Positions 11,363 to 22,359 of a DNA stretch of 64,000 bases are shown in pieces. The DNA comes from Malus domestica (lineage: Eukaryota > Streptophyta > Magnoliopsida > Rosales > Rosaceae), in the NCBI RefSeq assembly GCF_042453785.1, contig NC_091661.1, forward strand, positions 31,673,501-31,737,500, given 5' to 3'. Position 1 is the first letter of the stretch. The number at the start of each line of letters is the position of its first letter. The notes under the pieces were generated by a model. That model was not told where the DNA came from, made no database searches, and saw nothing but the letters and a program-made list of their open reading frames with translations. The translations under genes and the position numbers were made by a program.

Positions 11363-11649
11363 ACTTATGTAAGATTCCGTCCAGAGAGTGATCCTTATAT
11401 GTATATTCTCATCCTTCCTTAGCACGAGATTTTTTGGAAGCTCACTGATTTCGGGTTCCGTAGAAACTTCGAAGTTAAACGAGTTTGCGTGAGAGTATTC
11501 CCAGGATGGATGACTATTGGAAAGTTCTCGTGTGAGTTCCCAGAAACAAAATCATGAGGACGTGGTCGGGGCCTAAAATGGACAATATCGTACTACGGTT
11601 GAGTCGAGTCTGAGATGTGATAGGGGCCGGGCTGAGATGTGACAACTTA
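11363..11649 (+). mobile_element. Cassandra solo LTR (TRIM retrotransposon) carrying 5S rRNA-like sequence
   Basis: The body, 11368-11644 (277 bp), begins TGTAAG and ends TGTGACA. It is flanked by a perfect 5 bp target duplication ACTTA (11363-11367 and 11645-11649). The middle (about 11449-11530) resembles the 3' half of plant 5S rRNA, including the internal Pol III promoter region (GAAGTTAAACGAG…GTGAGAGTATTCCCAGGATGGATGAC). A 5S-derived block inside a short LTR defines Cassandra, a non-coding TRIM family widespread in land plants. No second LTR or internal region is present, so this is a solo LTR left by recombination. It is a fossil and clearly diverged from the family consensus as I recall it. 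Confidence 0.9.
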
Positions 11650-12163
11650 GAAAACTCAAGCCTTTGTAGCTAGCCCAATAACAAATGTGTATTCAATTGA
11701 GATTGTGATGATTTTATTAAATTTATAAATTTATGAATTTTGATAGAATTTATTTAATTAATTTCTAGAGATTCTATATAAAATTTTGAGTGAAATCCTT
11801 TGAATTTTCAAGAAATATATGAGATTTTAGAATGCTTAAAATACATTATGAAATATCTCTTATTTCCTCGAATTCCCTAACTTTTTATAATCCTTTAAAA
11901 TTAATTTTTAATTGAATACACATGAAATATTATAAACTCTTATTAAAAATTCTGATTGAATACACCTAGACTTTCAGAAATTCACTTAAAAATTCTGTTG
12001 GAATACTCCTGAATTTGTAAAAAAAAAAAATTAAAATATCTCAACATCTCAATTGAATATCCTGCTATAAGATTACAATTTTAATAGAATAATATATGGT
12101 CTAAGAGATATAGTACTAAAAAATTTACACCATCACATTCCTAATATAATAGTACTGCATATA

Positions 12164-12198
<35 letters not shown>

Positions 12199-12255
12199 AG
12201 TGTAACCTTAACGATCGATCAATAAGATTTGAAGTATTCAGCCATTCGTTTTCTA
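11650..12255. other. AT-rich intergenic with (AT)n tract
   Basis: No gene is visible. An (AT)n run lies at about 12164-12194. Repeated GAATTT/AAATTC phrases at 11730-12010 suggest a degraded palindromic MITE, but its ends are unclear. Confidence 0.4.
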
Positions 12256-12260
12256 CTACT

Positions 12261-13434
12261 ATGGTGGATGATGGTGGAGAATTGTCGATCTTCTTCTCCA
12301 ACTATGAAGATATAATCGTCGAGATACTTTCATGGCTACCGGTTATATCTCTCCTCCGATTCTGTTGTGTATGCAAGTTATGGCGTGCCTTAATCTCCAC
12401 TTCCGATTTCATCGCCAAGCACCGAGGACGTACAAACCACAACGATAACAATAAGAATATCTTGATCATCTTTGAACGTCCCCATCACTTTCGTGATCCC
12501 CCATCTCGATTTCCCCAAATCGTTGACTACCTATCACTGAAGAAGAAGTACGTTGTCTCCAGCGTCTCCGCCTCCGCGTCTGCAGCAGCAATACGTAGAG
12601 ACCTTGAAGATGAATTTCCAGATGATACTAGTCTCAACGATTCATCCGTTGTGGGTTCTTTCAATGGCCTCATCTGCCTACTACTTGAACCCCCACGTGA
12701 TGACTGGTCTCACTCAGCATGAAAACAGAAGACTTCTCTTGTGAACCCTAGTACCAGAACAGCCCGTAAGCTACCAGACATCGATTGTTTTCCTTGGAGC
12801 CAAGTTTTTATGGATTCGGCTATGATTCCACCACTCAAGACTACAAGGTCCTTTTGGGCGGTTTTAATTCTCCCGAAGAAAGAATATTGGTTGCAATCTT
12901 TGCACTCAAAACGGGCTCATGGAAGCTTACATAAACATGCGAGGGTGCTTCTTAAATGGAGCTCTACATTGGACAGATATGAACTCTACAAATACTGGAA
13001 CAACAATCAGGTCCTTTGATTTCGCACAAGAGAAATTTCGTTTCTTTTCCCTTATTAAGCATAAAGGATGTTCCATGGGGACGGGAGTGGGAACTACTGG
13101 AGATCGTCTCTTCTTTCACACTTCCTGCATTGATCATTTAAATCATCCTGCCGGCTTTACCATATGGGTGATGATGGAATATGGGGTCGATCAATCTTGG
13201 ACTATTTTGGCGAAAATTCGTCTGGAGATTTTCCCTCCATATGTGATCCGGTTGAAGCCTATATCCATTATGGAAGAAGATGATGAAGTTTTGATGGAAT
13301 CGAGTAAAGGTGACTTGATCTTATATATACCGGAACAAGACATTTGCAGGATTGTACTCAACACTCCTGCTAGGAACGCACAAGTGGTTTTGTACGTGGA
13401 AACTTTGGTTTTACCGGTGATTGGCAGCGGTTAG
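12261..13434 (+). pseudogene. F-box protein with F-box-associated domain, frameshifted
   Basis: F-box proteins bring substrates to SCF ubiquitin ligases. The first 153 codons (12261-12722) are clean and contain an F-box at about residues 15-55 (EDIIVEILSWLPVISLLRFC, then CVCKLWRALIS). Beyond FNGLICLLLEP the protein continues only by changing frame: near 12715-12745 (ENRRLLL, then VNPSTRTARKLPDIDCF), again near 12815-12830 (…FYGFGYDSTTQDYKV in another frame), and again before 12919, where GCFLNGALHWTDMNST resumes an F-box-associated domain to a stop at 13434. At least three frameshifts make this a pseudogene, or a gene truncated to an F-box-only product. It resembles the CPR1/At3g06240-type F-box proteins. 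No S-locus context is visible. Confidence 0.8.
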
Positions 13435-14868
13435 CTCATGCATTTGATTTGAAGCATACCAACTGGTATTATGAGCCTTTCCTTTGCTTTGCTCTTTCTA
13501 TTAATGTAACAATATAACGTAATTGTCATACATATTAAGATACTGGCTATTATCTATTGCTATTTACTCCTTTCATGATCATGTACATTTGTGTGCGGTG
13601 TGTATACTTAGCCCGATCGATGCAAATCCAAGCTGCATTTTTGCATACATAAGAGAATGAGATCTGTTAGTGTAGGGAAAAACAAAGATTGACAACATCA
13701 ATGAATTTGTACTGAAACTTGCAGCATGTTTACCTTCATCAGATTGTTTACATATAGTTCTGGAAGAGAATGAATGAGTCTGAAAATTTATACATTAACT
13801 GCACTCCTGTGGAAGTTTCTGTAGTACAAGTGGTTAGATCCAACAAGACACGAAACCTTCAAAATTAATCCCGACCGACTGGTGCTGTTACTCTAGAAGT
13901 ATACAAGCATTTCCATCTTTACGACGTACAATAAGCATTTTGGTATGAAGGTTAGAAGGGTTTCTCATATGCTCAGAAGGGGTTCTCAAATGCTTGCTTG
14001 TGGAAGCTTGATATCTCTGAAGCACATGATGACAATAATAAGTGGAGCCACATGTAACAACAACTTACCTGCAATCTGAATGTACATTCTCGTTTTCCAC
14101 TCTTCACGAGTGAGAAAGGAACAAGATAATTAGTCTTCGTGACATACAAGTTTTTATCCACATATATGTTTAATACAAATGAAAGAGTTTTTGTTGTGTT
14201 AGTGCTGATAGCTTGAGTAGACCAATGAGGACGTTGAATACAGAAGCCTAATGGAATGTTCAGTAGCACCTTCACCTTATAAGTTAGTTTGTAGGAATAA
14301 TATCTCCCCATGATATCCAACTTATATTGCTAGCACGTAACCACGGACTTGATGGAATTATGTCTATGATAACATGATAAGGAAGCTATAAAAGGGGGCT
14401 GACCCTAAGCCAATAAGGTTTTTCGTTTTGCAAAAATTGGGGAAGAGCGCCTATTGTACCTAGTCTTACTCTTCCTTTGCAAATAGACTGTTTTCACACT
14501 TAGAACCTATGACTTTTCAATTACAAAAGAGTAACATTTCGTTGCACCAAAGCTCGGCCCACGTAAGAGGGTCATATATAAATAATGGGTTTGCTAGAAA
14601 ATCATGAGGTATAGTGAAGGCATAAGTGATTGGTTAGACACAATCCACTCCAATAATTTAAGATTGCGACATCAGAGCATATGCGATTATTTTATGATTC
14701 TAATTAGTCCATCATTTACAAATACCGCACTCAAATCCAACCAGAGTTTGATAATATTTTGTGCAAATGACGACTCGTTCCACCAAAATAAAAAACTAGG
14801 TTTACATCAAAAGTGAAAACGATAATCACACAAATGTTTTTGAGAATGTGAGGACTCAATCAGTGGAT
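13435..14868. other. Intergenic, no supported gene
   Basis: The minus-strand open frame at 13973-14320 (115 codons) has no motif I recognise and no flanking splice or promoter logic. I see no RNA gene or element with clear ends. Confidence 0.4.
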
Positions 14869-15085
14869 GCCATCTAGGGATTTGGATCCTCTCCTGAGCT
14901 AATGGAGAGGATCCTCCTGACCAGCTATTGTGGGCCGTTGAATTTTTATTCAACAATTATAACTATTATAACTTTAAAGGGACCTCCCTATTTGTAGCCA
15001 TTGAATAAAAATCCAACGATCCACGATAACTGGTCAAAATGATCCTCTCCTTTAGCTCAGGAGAGGATCCAAATCCGCCATCTAG
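14869..15085. mobile_element. Mutator-type foldback MITE, copy 1
   Basis: The body is 14878-15076 (199 bp) with long terminal inverted repeats starting GGATTTGGATCCTCTCCTGA. It is flanked by a perfect 9 bp target duplication GCCATCTAG (14869-14877 and 15077-15085). Nine-bp duplications and long inverted repeats point to a non-autonomous Mutator-like element. It can fold into one long hairpin around a TATAACTATTATAACTTTAA centre. A second member lies at 39846-40042. Confidence 0.88.
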
Positions 15086-15664
15086 CATGGCCCTATATAA
15101 AGAGTCAACTTTCTTTAATCCTTATCCATTAAACAAACAATATTAGTCGCTATAATGAAGAATTAAGAGCCACTAATGCGGATCATTAGCTGCATGTCTA
15201 GATACCTTTGTGTGCTGTCTTGTTATCTTGAAATTTTGAATGTAGTAACTGAAGAATTAGGGTTTTTTTTTGTTCTTTCTAATTCCCAATATCCCAAGAT
15301 TAATTTTTTTTTTTAGTGTAGATTAGTGTAAAATATCGTGTGTGTAAACAAATTTTTTTTAAGTGTAATGACTAAACCTCCATGTGATATTGCTAACCTA
15401 GTGATGTTATATTAAGTGAACTTGTTTTATCTTCTTAGGACACAGTTGTACCATATGGACAAAAAGTATCATAATGTGTTGGCTTAAGAACTTTTTGACA
15501 CCCTTCTTTCCAATTCTAGTTTCAGAGACAAATTCTATCTGTAGAATCTTAACCATGACTTTAAGTCTATAAAAGTTTAGTTTCACCACTTAACCAGCAA
15601 AAATTTCTCTAAAGTCTCCTAATGGAGGGATCAATATATGTTGGATTAAGATAACCGAAGTTAT

Positions 15665-16095
15665 TTACATTGTTCAAAAAGGCCTTGCCCAGGGATGCGC
15701 CTCGTTTAAAAAATATAAAAGGGCATCTAGATCCGCCTATGCTCTCGCTTAGACCCACCAAAGCGTCCATCTAGCTCGCCTAGAGAGGCATCATTGATAA
15801 CTTACTTTTGGCACTTTATGTTTTCAATAAATTGTAAAAAACTTGTTGAATATCAAAATGAATACTCATTATATGTTTGTTTCCTATGTGTTTAAAATAT
15901 TCTAATACTTTATAATTTATATATCATTATATTTTGTAATTTATGATTCCTGATACAATTATATAGTTTTTTTTTTACGTATATATTATATAATATATTT
16001 AATTAAAATTCAAAAAATATCCCCTAAGCCTCATCTTAATCCTCTAGAAGGCAAGTTTTTATCTGCCTCGACTAGCGGCTAGCGACTTTTTGACA
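15665..16095 (+). mobile_element. Non-autonomous DNA transposon with GCGCCTAGGCGG-rich ends, copy 1
   Basis: GC-rich ends (…GATGCGCCTCG…, …TCGACTAGCGGCTAGCGAC…) flank an AT-rich core containing TTTTCAATAAATTGTAAAAA and ATATGTTTGTTTCC. The same core, reverse-complemented, and similar ends form the element at about 53265-53725 inside the DMR6 gene. Short terminal TTGTTCAAAAA-like inverted repeats are visible. hAT affiliation is a guess; no clean target duplication was found. Confidence 0.6.
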
Positions 16096-16287
16096 TTGGC
16101 AGAAGACTGTTCAACGAGTGAAGCCAACCCAATCAGAAGCCAACAACCACACGTTTGCCTATCCCCAATCGGAAAGCGAGTACACCCATTGAGAGTACAC
16201 AGAAAAACGCAATTGAAAAGTAAGATGCCCCCATTGGTCCAAGCCCCACTCCCAAGGCCACAAATCAGACTCCCTCCACTAGCACTC

Positions 16288-16293
16288 CACGTG
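16288..16293. promoter_or_regulatory. G-box upstream of the PRR gene
   Basis: CACGTG inside CTCCACGTGGCT, about 490 bp upstream of the PRR ATG. G-boxes are bound by PIF and HY5-type factors, and clock PRR promoters commonly pair them with evening elements. Confidence 0.55.
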
Positions 16294-16337
16294 GCTCGAT
16301 CCTATCCATGAGATCCATCGCCGCCCCAAGGCACTCA

Positions 16338-16642
16338 AAAATATCTACCACGCCGGGCCCACCCCGCCAGCTGTCCTCACCCAAAAAATCTCCCGGGAAA
16401 AAAAGAGATTTCTTTTAATTTGGACCACCAGATGCCGAAGCCAATGACGCCACGCCTTTCGATCGATATATGGCCACTTGTCGTAGATTGGTTCGATGAT
16501 GTGGCAGACCGGCCCCACCGCAACAGGGTTGTAGATATTTTCCTCCCCACTGGTAGGCTGAGATATTTTTCACCGTTAGATTGATTGGGAATCGGCATCT
16601 TCGCCGTCCGATTGATTTGGGACCGGAAGTTTCAGATATTTT
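16338..16642. promoter_or_regulatory. Four evening elements in the PRR promoter
   Basis: The exact 9-mer AAAATATCT occurs at 16338-16346 on the plus strand and at 16543-16551, 16561-16569 and 16634-16642 on the minus strand (read as AGATATTTT). All lie 137-441 bp upstream of the ATG at 16779. This is the classic binding site of CCA1/LHY and RVE MYB factors, which control PRR5/7/9 in Arabidopsis. Three of the four fall within 100 bp. The same 9-mer is not a feature of the other promoters I read here. Confidence 0.85.
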
Positions 16643-16778
16643 TACGGACAAAAAGGTCTGAACCTTGAGAAAAAAAGCATGAGAAGACATTGAGGCAATT
16701 TCCCAAACTCTCCAGCATCACTGAAACATTGCGTAGCTCTGTTTCCTCCGGTGGGTGCAAATAGAAATTTAGAGAGAA

Positions 16779-19700
16779 ATGGGCGAGGTGGGTATCAATA
16801 GGGAGGACGTGGAAGCGAAGCTGAGAGTAGAGGCGGAGAAGAAGGACGGCGGCGAGTGCGACTCTTCCGTCGGGACGATGCGGTGGGAGAAGCTGCTGCC
16901 GACGATGAACATGCGGGTGTTGCTGGTGGAAGCTGATGACTCCACCAGGCATATTATAGCTGCGCTTCTCAGGAAATGTAGCTACAGAGGTTAGTGGGGT
17001 TTGCTTTAATTTGCTTAAAGTTTTCGTTTTGATGGAATATATAGCGGATTCTGCTGAATGATGATCTGGTATTTTGCTTAATTTGATTAAAGTTTCGGTT
17101 TTGATGGATTTTGTGGCGGATCTTGATGAATGATGAACTGGGTTTTTGTTTATTTGGCGATTTTTGGGTGTGGATTTTTAGGTGTTTGAATTTTTATGAT
17201 CCCGTTAGTTGGATTCTTTGCTGCTTTTCTCGTTTTAATATATTACCTTGTTGGATAAGAAAAAAAAAAAGGAAAGATTTTGGATGAGGAATTGAAGATT
17301 ATTGTTGAATTATCATGAGGTTGAAGCTTTTATGTTGGGCTTATGTTAATGGAAAGAAACATAGGCCAGTTACAGAAATGGATGTAGAGTCTGTAAGGTC
17401 AACTCAACTATATATTGTGTGTTCTTTAGATCTTATAAGTTTGCATTCATACCAAATTGTTAAGCAATTAAAAGACTGTAAATTTTATAATTTAACGATA
17501 TCGATGAAGGCGTTTAGCTCTAGTTACATAAACAGAACGATTTCTCTTTTTACTGTTACTTGTTCTGAGTTCAATGAACAAAGGAATTAATGGTTAAAGT
17601 CACTCGCTTTGGCCTTCATTCGTTATTGACGAAAAGGATTATATATTCTGCTTAAGCATGAATGTTTTGAGACTGTTCTTATGAAGGCTCCTGTTTTTTG
17701 TTTGAGCAGTTGCTGCTGTAGCTGATGGCTTAAACGCTTGGGAGATACTGAAGGCAAGGCCTCATAACATAGACCTGATACTGACAGAGGTCGATCTGCC
17801 ATCGATATCTGGATTTGCTTTGCTTACGCTAATCATGGAGCACGAGATCTGCAAAAATATTCCTGTTATAAGTACGATACGAAGAACAAATAAATGTGGA
17901 TTTTGATTAATAACTGATTTGATTTTTCATAATGGTGGTGCTTAACAAATTTGCTCTTCTTTTGTGATCGTGCAGTGATGTCCTCTCAGGATTCAATTAG
18001 CACCGTTTACAAATGCATGACGAGAGGCGTTTCTGACTATCTAGTCAAGCCTATTAGGAAGAATGAGCTGACAAATCTATGGCAGCATGTTTGGAGAAGA
18101 CAATCTGTATGCCTGCACAACTTTCTGTTCTGTTCTTTGGTTTAGCTTGTAAATTTTGTCGTATGGTTTCTGATTAAACCTAAATTTTATTATCTGTCAG
18201 TTAGCCCGGAATGGCCCCCTCAATGAGAGTGTTGGACAACAAAAGATCAAAGCCACTTGTGAAAACGATGGTGCAAGCAATCATTCAAGTGGCTATATGG
18301 CACGTGTTAACGAAAACATGGGAAAAGGGACTGATTCTCAGGTTCTTGTTTTATAATTTCTAAATGGCACAGAAAAACACTCTTATTTGAATTCTAACAG
18401 TGTAGATTGTTTATGACTACCCTATCATAATGCTTCAAATGCTTGATGATAGGAACTTCCTTTCAATTTAGGTTGGTTACATGAATTTTTCAGTAGACTG
18501 ACTGTACGATTTATTCTCTTGCAGAGCTCTTGTACAAAGCCAGACTTCGAAACTGAGAATGCCCCTGTAGATATGCAAATTCGGGGAAAAACGAAGAAAG
18601 ATGAAGCACACGCCACTTTTGGAGAGAAATTTCTTACGCATGGAAATGCAGCTAGAGGTATAACATCTATGCCTTTCCGATTTAATAGCTTCGTCTGTTC
18701 AGTTATGTAGGAAGGCCTGCTAATATTTTATGATTGTATCCAATTAGGAACAACTAAGACTGCCGATGAAATCACTGACACAGCAGTTTCACCAGGCAAG
18801 GGTGCCAAGGCAGAAAGTCAGAGGAGGGATGATAATATGACTAGTGAAGCTTGTGACAATAACGATCTACTTGTCAACTCTTGTAGAGATATTACTGACT
18901 TCATTGGAGCATTCAGTAAATATCCAAGTAGCAACCAGAGAAATTCTTTTTCAAGTAATGCACCTAGCATGTTTGATTCTGCTCCACAATTGGATCTGTC
19001 CTTGAGAAGACCCGACTCCAGTGGCTTTGAGAATCGAGTTACTGAGAAAAGGCACACCCTTGGCCACTCTGATGCTTCCGCCTTTTCAAGGTGAGTTTCC
19101 ATTTTCTACACTTGGAATTTTGTGACTTGTGCACATCAGTTTTGCTCTTCGACGGGACTTATTTTCTATATCAATTAACGATCTGTCTTGCAGATACATC
19201 AACAAGCCAATGCAGCCCCAGAAAACTTCACTGTGTGATCAGCAAAAGGCATACGAAACTACGTGCGAGAAGCAAACATCTAATACCAATGCTGATTGTG
19301 ATACTCCTGCTACAACTTTTAGTACTCCCAGGAGTATTATTACTCTAGCTACTGGTCAATCTAACCAATCCGAAGTTGGAATGGCATGCCCTGAGCAGAG
19401 ACTATTTCCTCTTCCAGTTCCCGTGAAAGGCATAAGGGTTAACAATCTAAGCAATGGGTATGGTACGGTACTGCCTCCAATGTTTTGTGCACAATCAAGT
19501 CCATCACCAATTGCTAGTTCAGCTGCCCAGCAGGAACCCTCATTCCTGATGAATACATTTTACCCCGCAAATCTTCAAACAGATAAATCTGAGAAAGTAT
19601 ACGGCACACTTTATCAAAATGCCAAAGTTACAATGGACCAAGCTCAGAATCAGGATCAGAGATTCAATGAGGATCGAGGGCATATGTCCTCAGCAACCGA

Positions 19701-20181
19701 TCAAAGTGCAAGTAGCAGTTTCTGTAATGGCAATACAGGTCATCTCAGTAGCATGGGGTATGGAAGTGCTTGTGGAAGCAACAATGTTGATCAGGTGGCT
19801 ATGTTCAGGGCTGCTCCAGAGCACAAGAATGAAGACAGTTTCTTTAATCAAAACGGAAATTCTCATCGATCCATCCAAAGAGAAGCAGCTCTAAACAAGT
19901 TCCGCTTGAAGCGCAAAGATAGATGCTACGACAAGAAGGTACATCACTATCTTTGTCAACCTTTCTATCATTGTTCTCATTTTTACTACTATTTCTGCCT
20001 CTCCTACCCTAGTCCCCAAAGAAACTCGCATTTTAACATGAGATGTTTCATTTTTCAGGTTCGCTACGAGAGCAGAAAGAAACTCGCAGAGCAGCGTCCC
20101 AGAATAAAAGGGCAGTTTGTTCGTCAAGCAAGTAATGATCCTTCACCTGCAGAAACTGATGGCAATACATATGAGGGTTAA
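16779..20181 (+). CDS. PRR5: Two-component pseudo-response regulator, PRR5/PRR9 clade (circadian clock)
   Basis: PRR5/7/9 are daytime transcriptional repressors of CCA1/LHY in the plant circadian clock and act in the nucleus. Eight exons with consensus GT-AG borders: 16779-16989, 17710-17871, 17976-18106, 18201-18341, 18525-18657, 18748-19090, 19194-19938 and 20059-20181, giving 662 aa with the frame kept throughout. The pseudo-receiver domain is about residues 45-163. The phospho-acceptor Asp is Glu97 ([12 protein letters not shown]), as in true PRRs, while Lys149 (DYLVKPIR) is kept. A conserved middle motif LDLSLRRPD…ASAFSRYINKP lies before mid-protein. The CCT domain near the C-terminus runs [20 protein letters not shown] into [20 protein letters not shown] (DNA binding). 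Choice between PRR5 and PRR9 is from recalled motifs. Four evening elements and a G-box upstream fit clock control. Confidence 0.93.
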
Positions 20182-20459
20182 CTACTTATAGAGTTTCTTG
20201 TACTTCAAGTTAAGATGGCGGATGGGTAAGAGTATATAGCTTTGTTATACCGTTTTTCAGTTTTTGATGCCAAGAAACACAGGTGAGGAGAATAGTACAG
20301 GCCTGAAGAAGCTTCTGACATCACTTCTGCATTCATCTTTCACGTATATATGTATCAACTCGTTTTACCAATGTATCCTCTGTAAAATGGGGTTGTATAT
20401 TTTTCTTCCTAGGGATGTTTTAGTCATTGTATTTTTGTTTGTTATCACATAGGTTTGTT

Positions 20460-21355
20460 CATTCAAGATTTCAAATCTCAGTGGGTATACAAACTTCATT
20501 TGATCACTGCTTGTGTTATTATCACCAACAAAATATTTTGAATGAACCCCATTAGGTATTATTAGGTATAAGTTGTATATTAACGACGTTTTACTACCCC
20601 TTTGTTAACATCAAGTGCCCCACCATGAGGATGCGGAGAATCCACGTCGGAAAGTTTAAAAGCTTTGCAAGTTGTTATAAGGAGTTGAGCTACTCACCTA
20701 TTATTGATTAGTTTTTTAGTCAAACTTCCAACATTTTCATAAGATCAAAGCAGGTTTACGTATGTATCAGCTTTCAAGCTGTTATAAGAGTTGAGTTATT
20801 TACCTATTACTGATTAGTTTTTTGGTTGAACTTTTAACTTATTTCACAACATCAAACATGTTCACCCATGTGTTAGGCTTGAAATATTGCCACACTCGTG
20901 AATTACGTCATGTTGGCTACTTTCTATACCTGCTCATTCCGTAAACAAATAAGCATTAGTTGTTTTTGTACATTTAAATTCTGATTGTGGTGAGCAAAAA
21001 CTGAGTGCTCCAGTCCACTCTGCAGCTTGAATTCATAAACATCATTTTCTACCACCAAAACAGCCTATGGACATAGATAGATACGTCGTCGTCTTGGATA
21101 CAGCCGACGATTACGTGCATGCTGTCCAAAAACAAAAAGGCTTGTCAAAGTCGACAGCGTCCACAAATTGATGATTGCCTTCTCTCTTTCCCCACTAATT
21201 GTGGTAGGTAATTTCCCAACTTGTAAACAAGTCTTAGTTTATAGGCAACTCAACTCAAAGGCACGTAACATCTTTTTCTAGTACGAAAATATGGCTTTGT
21301 CAATAATTCATACCATCACTAAGTAATGCATGCCGTGCTTAAGTTGTGATGTGCA
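20460..21355. other. Downstream intergenic of PRR gene
   Basis: No gene. A phrase GTTATAAGGAGTTGAGCTACTCACCTATTA… is present at about 20673-20735 and again, diverged, at about 20781-20845, indicating an old local duplication of roughly 110 bp. Confidence 0.45.
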
Positions 21356-22357
21356 TTAGGTCATCTCCAACCGATTCGGTCAAAGGGTCATAGAGCTAAA
21401 AATAGCTTGGAATGATATGAAAACCATCTCTAACCGAGGGCTAGGTCAAATGACTTGTGGGCCCCACCGGCCCAAACCCCCAAATCAGGCGAGTTGGCTG
21501 GCCATTTCCGGCCAGCTAGCCTTCCAGCCTAGCCCTCCAGCGCTAGAATGTCAAACTTGACATTTTGCCAACCCTCTAGCTCCACAATGTCAAGCTTAAC
21601 ATTTTACCAGCCCTCTAGCTCAGCCCATTTGAATGCCAATGGCTACCTGGCGTCAGCATGACGCCAGCTAACAACGGCTAGCTAACGTCATGTTGTTGTT
21701 AAGTTGCCGTTGGAATTTGATTTTTTTTTTTTGGACGAATTTAAAAAAAAATTTCTGAAGATAAGAAGTGTCACATAGATAAGAATCCTATCTAAAATTT
21801 GCACAACCAATTACATCTGGACACGTGGCACTTGAAATCATATCCGAAAAATTATTAAGATTACATAAAGATAAGAAATCTGGAGAGTTACTTACTTTAG
21901 CAACATGTGTCACTCGAAATCTTATTCGAAAAATTATTGAGATTATATAAAGATAAGAAATCTAGAGAGTTACTCATGTTAGCGACACGTATTACTCGAA
22001 ATCCTACCCAAAAAATTATTGAGATTATATAAAGATAAGAAATCTAGAGGCTTATTCATTTGGCGACAATTAACATTCAAAATACGTTCAAGAATCTTAT
22101 TTTAATATGATAGTTTAATTTAATTAAACATATTAATTTAATTAAAATAATAAATCATGTTTGGCCCATGGCTCTTTGACCCCCTCGGTTGGAGGTGATT
22201 TTTTGTCAAACGGCTATGTTTGACCTATGACTTTTTGGCCCCCTCGGTTGGAGATGATATGAAATATGGTTTAACATTGTTCATTAAAATATAATTTCTT
22301 GTACAACTATAAGGCTAATAGGAAGCCTTTGGCCCTCATTCGATTAAAATGACCTTA
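21356..22357 (-). mobile_element. Non-autonomous PIF/Harbinger element
   Basis: The body, 21359-22354 (996 bp), begins GGTCATCTCCAACCGA and ends in the inverted partner …AAAATGACC, with a 3 bp TTA target duplication (21356-21358 and 22355-22357) typical of PIF/Harbinger. Its ends match, in reverse orientation, both ends of the larger element at 35761-39148: the left part (TCATAGAGCTAAAAATAGCT, TTTGTGGGCCCCAC-like) matches that element's right end, and the right part (CTCGGTTGGAGATGAT…ATTAAAATATAATTTCTTG) matches its left end. No transposase remains, so it is an internal-deletion derivative. The central AGATAAGAAATCTAGAGAGT phrase is repeated three or four times. Confidence 0.87.
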
Positions 22358-22359
22358 GT

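Noticed and set aside
11449-11530. 5S rRNA gene or pseudogene
   Set aside because: Only the 3' half resembles 5S, and it lies within LTR borders with a target duplication, so it belongs to the Cassandra element.
13973-14320. 115-codon minus-strand frame
   Set aside because: No motif recognised, no linked exon or promoter features; length is within chance for this region.
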